From the NCBI GenBank assembly GCA_002701395.1, contig NZVC01000022.1, positions 171,575 through 235,574 on the forward strand: a DNA stretch of 64,000 nt, given 5' to 3'. The stretch's first letter is position 1. Each line of letters begins with the position of its first letter. The position numbers and the translations under genes were made by a program. The notes beneath the pieces were generated by a model. That model was not told the origin of the DNA, made no database searches, and saw nothing but the letters and a program-made list of their open reading frames with translations. Of the stretch, positions 57,188 through 64,000 are shown in pieces. This DNA is from Maritimibacter sp. Its GTDB lineage: Bacteria > Pseudomonadota > Alphaproteobacteria > Rhodobacterales > Rhodobacteraceae.

Positions 57188-57887
57188 CCGGGCGGTCAGG
57201 AATACATTACCACCCTTCGATTTCACCTTGCACCAGCGGTGCCGCGACTGCGAAGGTCTGCCCACATTGATTTCACCAGCCGCTTGGCCCCGACGGTTTA
57301 GCCGGGGACGGTAAGGCTTGGACTTTATTAGATGATGGGGGATCGACGGATGTCGATAAAGGTCCAGCCACACGGCGGCGACCAACGCAGGTGGCCGTCT
57401 TCACGCCGCAGCAATTCCAGCCCACAGCCCAACGGTGCTAGAACACGCCAAGCCTCCTCGCGCCAGCGCATCGCTTTGGGCTACGGCACGTTTGGCGTCG
57501 CGGCTGCGACCGACAGCGCCGGTGGCGGGCCCGTCCAAGACCTTTCGGCTCGATCAGCGATTTGTGGCGAGATTCCGCCGCACGAATCATGGCTCGAATA
57601 GGCCCTCAGGTTCCCTTTCGGCACCAATCCTCACGTCTGCCGCGCTCTGTTTCACCCGCTGCAACAGGCCCCAGACAGCGGACAATCCGAATAGGTTCTA
57701 TTTTCAGGAACTTGGCATGAAACACGATCAATTCTCGTCTGCGCGATTAACGCCGCCACGGTCTCGCCCTAATATTGGCAACATCAAGGCATTTTCACGG
57801 CGTGCTGCAGCTTGCTGGGGGGTACTGCGCCACCGCGTCGATTGTCTTTCGCTGGATTGGGGTAAACGGGGTTCTTGGGGGACGGCT
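57188..57887. other. 700-nt stretch with no supported gene
   Basis: Between the LysR gene and the sugar transferase. Several short frames exist, but none has the high third-position GC of the neighbours or recognisable protein content. A hairpin-like CCCCG...CGGGG pair near 57286-57305 could terminate the LysR message. The last 170 nt are AT-richer and may hold the promoter of the exopolysaccharide cluster. An ATG at 57718 with AGGAA before it would extend the transferase, but the frame has poor codon bias. Confidence 0.5.
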
Positions 57888-58721
57888 ATGAGGGATTTGA
57901 CCGAGGTCGAAGCCGACGCTGCTGATTTTTCTGCTGTCATGAGCATTGGCGAGCCCCGGATGGGGCAGCCGCGCCTTCGTCCGGACACGATCGCTGGCGC
58001 CGTCGTCCGGTCGCGCGAGGATCACGGGGCGCGCCCCGCAACGACGGCGGGCACCGCACCTGCGGCCTCTGCCAACACGCCGAAAGCACCCGCCAACGCA
58101 CCGCGCCCGACGTCGTTCTACCGCGCCCGTGGCAAGCGGCTGCTGGATCTGGCCTTCGTGATGCTGACGCTGCCCTTCACCGTGCCCCTGCTGTTGTTGG
58201 GCGCGATCATGGTCGCCCGGGGCGGCGGCCGGATCATCTATGTGCAAGAGCGCGTCGGTCAGCACGGCCGGACCTTCAAGATGCTGAAATTCCGCACGAT
58301 GGTCGCCAACGCCGAGGAAAAGCTGGAAGCCTGCCTTGCAGCCGACCCGGCGATGCGGGCCGAATGGGACCGCTGCCAGAAGCTGAAAAACGACCCGCGC
58401 ATCACCCGCGCCGGCATGTTCTTGCGCCGCAGTTCGCTGGACGAACTGCCGCAGATCCTGAACGTGCTGCGCGGCGATATGAGCATCGTCGGCCCGCGTC
58501 CGATGATGCCGGATCAGGTCGAGAAATACGGCGACACCGCACCCTACATGGCGCACCGCCCGGGCCTGACCGGCGTGTGGCAGGTGATGGAGCGCAACGA
58601 AAGCGACTTCGACAGCCGGTCCCGCGCCGACATCGAATACGACCGGACATGCTCGGCCCGCGTCGACATGGGTCTGATCTTCAAGACCGTCGGTGTCGTC
58701 TTGAAAGGCACGGGCTATTGA
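57888..58721 (+). CDS. Sugar-phosphate transferase (WcaJ/ExoY family), exopolysaccharide initiation
   Basis: A 277-residue membrane enzyme that transfers a hexose-1-phosphate onto undecaprenyl phosphate, the first step of exopolysaccharide repeat-unit synthesis. The conserved domain starts about residue 75 (FYRARGKRLLDLAFVMLTLP, with the membrane helix). Then ERVGQHGRTFKMLKFRTMVA, RRSSLDELPQILNVLRGDMS, GPRPM and RPGLTGVWQV follow, the catalytic core. The first 70 residues are an Ala/Pro-rich variable linker. The ATG at 57888 follows GGGGGACGG. Confidence 0.92.
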   Translation: MRDLTEVEADAADFSAVMSIGEPRMGQPRLRPDTIAGAVVRSREDHGARPATTAGTAPAASANTPKAPANAPRPTSFYRARGKRLLDLAFVMLTLPFTVPLLLLGAIMVARGGGRIIYVQERVGQHGRTFKMLKFRTMVANAEEKLEACLAADPAMRAEWDRCQKLKNDPRITRAGMFLRRSSLDELPQILNVLRGDMSIVGPRPMMPDQVEKYGDTAPYMAHRPGLTGVWQVMERNESDFDSRSRADIEYDRTCSARVDMGLIFKTVGVVLKGTGY

Positions 58722-58814
58722 TCGCCCTCCCGGCATCCGCGCCCGTGCGGCGGCCCGAACCGGCGGCCCGTGCGTCCGCCGCCAGACAGGCCGCGCCCGG
58801 GGCCTGAGGACGCC

Positions 58815-59651
58815 ATGATACGGACACTCGTTTCCCGTCTCGATCCTCGCGGCGACCGGACCGGCACTGCCGGCGACGTCGCCCGCCCGCCCGGAGGCGT
58901 GCCACGGACCGATCCCGCGCTGCCGGGGTCTTTTCCCGCGCTCACCGATCCGTCGCCGCCACCCGCGTGGTCGCGCCTGCGGCGGCTGGCCCGCAGCCCC
59001 AGCTATGGCCACAAGGCCCGCGTCCGGCTGATCAGCTGCCGCCCGTCCGATCCCGCCGCCCTTGCGTTCGAGCATCTGCGCGGCCATCTGCTGCGGTCGT
59101 TGCCCGGCAACCGGATGGCCCGCATCGCGGTGATCGCGCCGACGCCCGACTGCGGCAGCACCTTCGCGACCGCCAATCTTGCGCTTAGCCTGTCGCGGAT
59201 CAGCGCCTTCCGCACCCTTGCCCTTGACCTCAACCTGCCGCGGCCGGGGCTGGCCAAGGCGTTCGACATTCGCGGCGCCGGTGCCTTGGAAGACATGCTG
59301 ACCGGCGCGCAGGCGCCCGAGAAACACCTGTTCCGCATCGGCGAAACGCTGGCGCTGGGGCTGAACGACCGCCCGGTCGCCAACGCCTCGGCGCTGATGC
59401 AGGGCGACGCGATGTGGGACGTGCTGGACGGCATCCAGAACACGCTGTCCCCCGACATCACCCTGATCGACCTGCCCCCGCTGCTGCGCGACGACACCAC
59501 ACGGCTTGTCCTGCCGATGGTGGACGGCGTCCTGCTGGTCGCGGACGGCGCGCACACCACCAGCCGCCAGATCGCCGAGTGCGAGCGAAGGCTGTCCGAC
59601 CGCGCCCCGTTGTTGGGGGTCGTCCTGAACCGCGCGGCCGAAGGGCCATAG
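58815..59651 (+). CDS. BY-kinase/ExoP-like ATPase with degenerate P-loop
   Basis: A 278-residue protein related to the cytoplasmic kinase domain of bacterial tyrosine kinases that control polysaccharide chain length. The fold is recognisable: LAFEHLRGHLLR (helix before the P-loop), PTPDCGSTFATANLALSLS where CAPS members have PGEGKST, then LALDLNLPRPGLAKAFDI (Walker A', normally LLIDADLRRP). The late DITLIDLPPLL is the Walker B region (DxPP). The P-loop Lys and a Gly are lost, and there is no C-terminal Tyr cluster, so kinase activity is doubtful. RBS TGAGGA before the ATG. Confidence 0.75.
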   Translation: MIRTLVSRLDPRGDRTGTAGDVARPPGGVPRTDPALPGSFPALTDPSPPPAWSRLRRLARSPSYGHKARVRLISCRPSDPAALAFEHLRGHLLRSLPGNRMARIAVIAPTPDCGSTFATANLALSLSRISAFRTLALDLNLPRPGLAKAFDIRGAGALEDMLTGAQAPEKHLFRIGETLALGLNDRPVANASALMQGDAMWDVLDGIQNTLSPDITLIDLPPLLRDDTTRLVLPMVDGVLLVADGAHTTSRQIAECERRLSDRAPLLGVVLNRAAEGP

Positions 59652-59668
59652 GACCGACACCCCACACC

Positions 59669-60013
59669 ATGCCCCCCCTCCACTCTGTTCGCCAACTTCT
59701 GCTCATGCTTCGCCGCCGCCGCTTCGCGCTGGCGGCAGTGGCGTTGATCGTGACCGCCTACCTGCTTCACGGACCCAAGCTTGCCGTGATCTTCGCGGCC
59801 TGCGCCCTGCTTCTGGTCGACCGCAACCGGCCAACGATCCACACCGCCGAGCAGATGGACCGAGAGCTTGGCCTGCGCCCGGTGGTGTCGATCCCGCATT
59901 TCGCCAGCCCGGCGGAAAAGCTGCGGGCCGACCGGGCGTATCGGTTCATCCGCGTCGCCTCGATAACGGCCCTGCTGGTGTTCTTCGCGGACTGGTTGCT
60001 GCCCTTCCTGTGA
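59669..60013 (+). CDS. Small Wzz-like membrane stub
   Basis: A 114-residue protein with hydrophobic segments at about 21-47 and at the C-terminus (about 94-112). Between them HTAEQMDRELGLRPVVSIPH resembles the proline-rich region after the second helix of Wzz/ExoP co-polymerases (ELGL...IP). It therefore looks like the C-terminal membrane part of a polysaccharide co-polymerase without the periplasmic domain. It starts 17 nt after the BY-kinase-like gene, likely cotranscribed and functionally linked. Confidence 0.6.
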   Translation: MPPLHSVRQLLLMLRRRRFALAAVALIVTAYLLHGPKLAVIFAACALLLVDRNRPTIHTAEQMDRELGLRPVVSIPHFASPAEKLRADRAYRFIRVASITALLVFFADWLLPFL

Positions 60014-60108
60014 CACATCGGCTGCCGCCGGGAAGCGTTTGACTTCGCGCCCCGATCCCGCGACGCTGTGCGCCACGTCCAAGCCCACGCAATCCACTGT
60101 CCTGCCTT

Positions 60109-61248
60109 ATGCGCTTCATCCATAGCTCCGACCTGCACCTTGGTCGGCGGTTCGCAAACATCCCCGAACTGCCCGACACCAACACGCGCGGCCGCCTGAT
60201 GGAGGCGCGGCACGGTGCGATCGGTCGGCTGGCCGCCGCCGCGCGCGACAGCGGAGCAAGCCATATTCTGCTGGCCGGAGATACCTTCGACACCGCGACG
60301 CCCTCGACGCAGGTGATCCGGCGGGCGCTGGCTGCGATGGGCGACGACCCTGACCTGCAGTGGTGGCTGCTGCCCGGCAACCACGACAACCTGCGCGACG
60401 CCGAACCCCTGTGGCAAGAGATCGCGCGCGCCGCCCCCGCCAATGTCCATGCCCTGACGCAGGCCGCGCCGGTCCAGTTGGCGCCGGACGTCACTCTGCT
60501 GCCCGCGCCGGTGACCTTCCGCAATCCCGGCACCGATCTGTCTGCCGCGCTGGTCGACATGCCCTCGCCCGAAGGCTCGGTGCGGCTGGGTCTGGCGCAC
60601 GGCGGCGTCACCGACTTCACCGACAGCGGCGCGCATATCCCGCCAGACCGCGACCGTTCGGCCGGGCTTGGCTATCTCGCGCTTGGCGACTGGCACGGGC
60701 GGATGGCCGTCGGGGACCGCACGCACTATTCCGGCACGCCGGAACAGGACCGGTTCAAGCATGGCAGGCGCGGGGTCTGCCTGTCCGTTTCCTTGCCTGT
60801 TTCGCAATCCGGCACGCCCGAGCTTGCCGAGGCCGAGATTGCCGAGGTCGAGACTGGCGCCTTTCTGTGGTCCGAAGCCGAATTGCCGCTGCACTCCGGG
60901 CAGGACGCCGCCGCCGCGCTGGCAGACCTGCTGCCGGATAGCGGACGCAGCGACATGCTGCTTCGGGTTCGGGCAAGCGGTTGGGCCGGTTTGCCGGAAC
61001 AGGCGGCGCTCAAGTCTGCCGCCGCCGACGCCGCGCCCGACTTTGCGGTGTTCGAGCTGGTGACGACCGCGCTTGGCACCACCTACGAGACCGCCGATCT
61101 GGACGAGATCGACCGTGGCGGCGCCCTGCGGCTGGCCGCCGACCGGCTGCGCGCCGATGCGGAATCCGACACGCTGTCGCAAGACGACCGCGACATCGCC
61201 GCCGCCGCCCTGTCGCGGCTGTATGCCTACGTGAAGGACACCGCATGA
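60109..61248 (+). CDS. SbcD-like metallophosphoesterase (DNA repair exonuclease)
   Basis: A 379-residue calcineurin-like phosphoesterase. Metal motifs are in order: SSDLHLGRRF (DxH), LLAGDTFDTA (GDxxD), LLPGNHDNLR (GNHD), GLAHGG and GDWHGR. The C-terminal 150 residues are the nuclease-specific extension. SbcD/Mre11 partners an ATPase encoded next in an ATGA overlap, together resolving DNA ends or hairpins. Length matches SbcD (about 400). Confidence 0.88.
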   Translation: MRFIHSSDLHLGRRFANIPELPDTNTRGRLMEARHGAIGRLAAAARDSGASHILLAGDTFDTATPSTQVIRRALAAMGDDPDLQWWLLPGNHDNLRDAEPLWQEIARAAPANVHALTQAAPVQLAPDVTLLPAPVTFRNPGTDLSAALVDMPSPEGSVRLGLAHGGVTDFTDSGAHIPPDRDRSAGLGYLALGDWHGRMAVGDRTHYSGTPEQDRFKHGRRGVCLSVSLPVSQSGTPELAEAEIAEVETGAFLWSEAELPLHSGQDAAAALADLLPDSGRSDMLLRVRASGWAGLPEQAALKSAAADAAPDFAVFELVTTALGTTYETADLDEIDRGGALRLAADRLRADAESDTLSQDDRDIAAAALSRLYAYVKDTA

Positions 61249-63860
61249 AGCTGCGCGCCATCACGCTGGAAAACGTCCGCCGTTTCACCGACCCGGTCCG
61301 CGTGGACGGGATCGGCGACGGGTTGAACGTGCTGTGCGAGCCGAACGAGCACGGCAAATCCACCTTGTTCGACGCGATACAGGCGCTGTTCTTCAAGCCC
61401 CACCGCTCGCGCGACCGGGACGTCACCGCGCTGCGTCCGCACGCCGGTGGCGCGCCCCGCGTCACGGTCGAGGTCGAGACCGACGAAGGCGTTCTTGCCA
61501 TCACCAAGCAGTGGCTGTCCAAGCCCATCGCCACCGTCACCCGCAACGGCACGCTGGTGGCGCAGGCCGATCAGGCCGAGACGTGGATCGCCAAGCTTCT
61601 GGGCGGCGGCGCGGGCGATCCGTCCGGTCTGGTCTGGGTGCGACAGGGTGCGACCGGCCTGACCGCGCCCAGCCGGAAAGAGGAAGAAACCGCGCTGGAA
61701 GCCCGGCGCGACCTGCTGTCTTCGGTGACTGGCGAGGTCGAGGCGATGACCGGCGGGCAGCGGATGGACACCGCGCTGAAGCGGTGCGACGCCGAACTGG
61801 ACCTGTACGCCACCAACACCGGCCGCCCCAAGGCGAACGGCCCGTGGAAAGAGGCGCAGGACGAGGTCGCGCGGCTGGAAGGCGAGCTTGCCCGCCTGAC
61901 CGAGACCGCAGAGGCGCTGCACGATGCGCTGGACCGCAGGCGCCGCGCCCGGCGCGCATTGCAGGACCTTGAAGACCCCGAGGCGGTGGCCGCCCGCGCC
62001 GCCCGGCTGGATGCCGCAATTGCGGCCCATCGCGCGGCGGAACGGCATGGCCAGCAGGTCGACGAGGCCACCCGCGCCCGCGACGCCGCGCGGCTGGCAC
62101 TGACCGCGGCGCAGGACGCGCTGGACCGGTTCCGCGCCATCCATGCCGACCGGACAGAGGCGCAGACACAATTCGACGCCGCCGAGGCGACCGCGACGCA
62201 GGCCAAGGCCGCGCACGAAACGGCCCGCACCCGCGCAGCAGAGGCCGCCCGTGCACTAGAGGCCGCACAAGCCGCCGAGGCACAGGCCGACGCCACCGCC
62301 CGCCGCGCGCGGCAGCAGCAGGCCGCCCGTGACGGCGCGGCTCGGCGGGCCGAGCTGGCCGCGCGGATCGCTCAGGCGCAAGAGGCCCGCGCCCGGATGG
62401 AAACCGCAAGCGCCGCCGCCAAGACCGGGCCCGACGCCGCCGCCCTGCGCGCGCTAGAAGACAAGGCGCGCGCCGTCGCCTTGGCCGAAGCCGCCCGCGC
62501 CGCCCAGGCCCCGCAGGTCACCGTCAGCTACGATCCCGGCGCCGAAGGCCGGGTCCACCGCGCGGGCCAGCCGCTAAACGACGCCACCCCGCTTGCGGTC
62601 GTCGGCGCGACGGTTCTGACGCTCGACGGCATCGGGCGGCTCGACATCCAGCCCGGTGCCGGGTCCGGCGACGATGCCTCGGTCGAGACGGCGCAGCGGG
62701 CCTTGCGGCAAGCGCTGGACGCCCGCGCCCTGCCCGATCTCGACGCCGCCCGCGCCGCCGCCGAAGCACGCGCCGAGGCCACCCGCCAGCATGGCGAGGC
62801 CCGCGCGGTCTATGCGTCGCTGGCGCCGGACGGGCTGGACGCGCTGCAGGCCGCGCTGGCCGCGATCCCCGAGGCCGACGCGCAGGACGACGCGCCCGAT
62901 CCGGCGGACGCCGACGCCGCGCTGTCGCAGGCTGCCGACGCCCGCATCGCGGCCCAGTCCGCCCGCGACGCCGCCGCCGAGGCGTTGTCGGACGCCCGCG
63001 CCGAAGCGACCCGCAGCGATACCGCACGCACCGCCGCCGCCGACCGATTGCGCCGTGCGAAAGAGTCGCTGGCAAAGCTGGGCGACGCCAGCGACGAGGC
63101 CCTCACCGCCGCCCGCGCCACCGCCGCCGACGCGCTGGAACAGGCAGACGCGACGCTGGCCGAACAGCGCCGCACCGCCCCCGACCTTGACGCCGCCGCC
63201 GCCAGCCTTGCCCGCGCGCAGGCGGTGGACACGCAGGCCCGCGCCGACATTGCCCGCCTGAAGCCCGAGATCGCGACCTTCGACGAACGGATCGCCGCCG
63301 GGTCGGGCCACGCGGTCGAGGAACGGCTGGCCGAGACCACCGAACAGCTGGAAGCCGCCCGCACGCATCTTGGCCGCATTGACCGCGAGGTGGCGGTTCT
63401 GACCCTTCTGAAGCAGGTGCTGGAGACCACCCGCACAGAGGCGCGCGAACGGTATTTCGCGCCCATTGCCAAAGAGTTGCAGCCGCTTCTTCACATCCTG
63501 TGGCCGGATGCCGAACTGCAATGGGGTCACGAGACCCTGCTGCCCGAAACGCTGACCCGCGACGGGCAGGAAGAGAAACTGACGGTGCTGTCCGGCGGCA
63601 CGCAGGAACAGATCGCCCTGCTGGTGCGGCTGGCCTTCGCGCGGATGCTGGCCCGCGACGGACGCCACGCGCCGGTGATCCTGGACGACGCGCTGGTCTT
63701 CACCGACGACGACCGGATCGAGCGGATGTTCGACGCGCTGCACCGGCAGGCCGGAGACCTTCAGATCCTTGTGCTGACCTGCCGCCAGCGTGCGTTCCGC
63801 GATCTTGGCGGGCGGACCCTGACGCTGGCCCCCGCAGACGACACGGCGACCGCGCGTTGA
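61245..63860 (+). CDS. SbcC/YhaN-like SMC-type ATPase
   Basis: An 871-residue ABC/SMC-like ATPase. An N-terminal P-loop is in LCEPNEHGKSTLFDAIQALF (residues about 30-49). Then long, alanine-rich coiled coils follow (about 190-420 and 530-730). The C-terminal signature is KLTVLSGGTQEQIALLVRLA, with Walker B VILDDALVFTDDDR. The extended FxxNExGKST layout and moderate length resemble YhaN. A zinc-hook CxxC is not seen in the middle, unlike canonical SbcC. It starts in an ATGA overlap with the nuclease gene. The two presumably form an exonuclease complex. Confidence 0.87.
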   Translation: MKLRAITLENVRRFTDPVRVDGIGDGLNVLCEPNEHGKSTLFDAIQALFFKPHRSRDRDVTALRPHAGGAPRVTVEVETDEGVLAITKQWLSKPIATVTRNGTLVAQADQAETWIAKLLGGGAGDPSGLVWVRQGATGLTAPSRKEEETALEARRDLLSSVTGEVEAMTGGQRMDTALKRCDAELDLYATNTGRPKANGPWKEAQDEVARLEGELARLTETAEALHDALDRRRRARRALQDLEDPEAVAARAARLDAAIAAHRAAERHGQQVDEATRARDAARLALTAAQDALDRFRAIHADRTEAQTQFDAAEATATQAKAAHETARTRAAEAARALEAAQAAEAQADATARRARQQQAARDGAARRAELAARIAQAQEARARMETASAAAKTGPDAAALRALEDKARAVALAEAARAAQAPQVTVSYDPGAEGRVHRAGQPLNDATPLAVVGATVLTLDGIGRLDIQPGAGSGDDASVETAQRALRQALDARALPDLDAARAAAEARAEATRQHGEARAVYASLAPDGLDALQAALAAIPEADAQDDAPDPADADAALSQAADARIAAQSARDAAAEALSDARAEATRSDTARTAAADRLRRAKESLAKLGDASDEALTAARATAADALEQADATLAEQRRTAPDLDAAAASLARAQAVDTQARADIARLKPEIATFDERIAAGSGHAVEERLAETTEQLEAARTHLGRIDREVAVLTLLKQVLETTRTEARERYFAPIAKELQPLLHILWPDAELQWGHETLLPETLTRDGQEEKLTVLSGGTQEQIALLVRLAFARMLARDGRHAPVILDDALVFTDDDRIERMFDALHRQAGDLQILVLTCRQRAFRDLGGRTLTLAPADDTATAR

Positions 63861-63923
63861 CCCCGTCCGCGCGATATGGTTCCTGACCGCACTGCCTGAC
63901 GAACCGCCCATACGAAAGCCCCG

Positions 63924-64000
63924 ATGTCCCAATCCGCCTTCGGCAAGCTCAGCGACCTGATCGGCTTCCTGTTCCGCGAGGGCCGGTTCCTGAAAAGCCC
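63924..64000 (+). CDS. Unidentified protein, N-terminal 25 residues (cut by window edge)
   Basis: An ATG at 63924, 64 nt after the SbcC-like stop, opens a frame beginning MSQSAFGKLSDLIGFLFREG that runs off the end. Too short to assign. Confidence 0.4.
   Translation, partial: MSQSAFGKLSDLIGFLFREGRFLKS

Noticed and set aside
57332-57601. 89-residue frame in the gap before the sugar transferase
   Set aside because: Poor third-position GC relative to neighbours and no domain; not enough to call a gene.

Overview
The window is high-GC DNA with the gene content of an aerobic or facultative alphaproteobacterium of the Rhodobacteraceae. The main clues are a hup/hyp uptake-hydrogenase locus with a gene order close to that known from Rhodobacter capsulatus, an FNR-like box before an aa3-type oxidase subunit I gene, a VPLPA-type C-terminal sorting tail, and many GbcAB/Pot/MocR catabolic genes typical of marine Rhodobacterales. 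No phage, insertion sequence, CRISPR array or rRNA was seen.

Layout. 0-1.6 kb: 5' part of a TrkH-type potassium transporter and a YoaK-family membrane protein, both on minus. 1.8-8.1 kb: a complete peptide-type ABC importer operon (binding protein, two permeases, two ATPases). 8.1-10.5 kb: an orphan EnvZ-like histidine kinase, a metallo-beta-lactamase-fold hydrolase and a tRNA-Asn whose anticodon loop appears to be 8 nt long.

10.7-30.6 kb: a continuous minus-strand hydrogen regulon, hupT-hupU-hupV-hypF-hupS-hupL-hupE-hupC-hupD-hupF-hupG-hupH-hupIJ-hupK-hypA-hypB-hupR-hypC-hypD-hypE. It encodes a membrane-bound uptake [NiFe]-hydrogenase (HupSL with cytochrome b HupC), a cytoplasmic H2 sensor (HupUV), its kinase and response regulator (HupT/HupR), a nickel permease (HupE), and the full metallocentre assembly set. 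Many neighbours overlap by 1-8 nt. HupR has lost both the sigma54-contacting loop and the Walker B catalytic residues. Rubredoxin (HupI) and HupJ are fused.

30.8-44.1 kb: glutaredoxin 2, then a catabolic island. It has an orphan mandelate-racemase-type enzyme and a divergent MocR regulator, followed by a FAD amine oxidase, a PotDABC-type transporter, a GMC alcohol dehydrogenase and a GbcAB-like Rieske demethylase with its reductase. A 25-bp composite motif (ATTGGCC-N8-ATATCCATTT) occurs once before the regulator/enolase pair and once, inverted, before the oxidase/transporter operon. It is probably the MocR operator and ties the island into one regulon, likely for a quaternary or N-methylated amine.

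44.1-53.4 kb: mainly housekeeping and envelope genes: an EEP-family nuclease/phosphatase, tRNA-Leu(GAG), a secreted peptidoglycan-binding protein, lipB, a 26-residue membrane peptide with its own terminator, an ABM-domain protein, a C-type-lectin-like protein with a VPLPA tail, ctaD, a DUF2244 protein and a glycosyltransferase. 53.4-57.2 kb: a pipecolate/lysine degradation pair (amaB, amaA) with a divergent LysR regulator. 57.9-60.0 kb: an exopolysaccharide cluster (sugar-phosphate transferase, a BY-kinase-like protein lacking the P-loop lysine, a small Wzz-like membrane stub). 60.1-64 kb: an SbcD/SbcC-like nuclease pair and the start of an unidentified gene.
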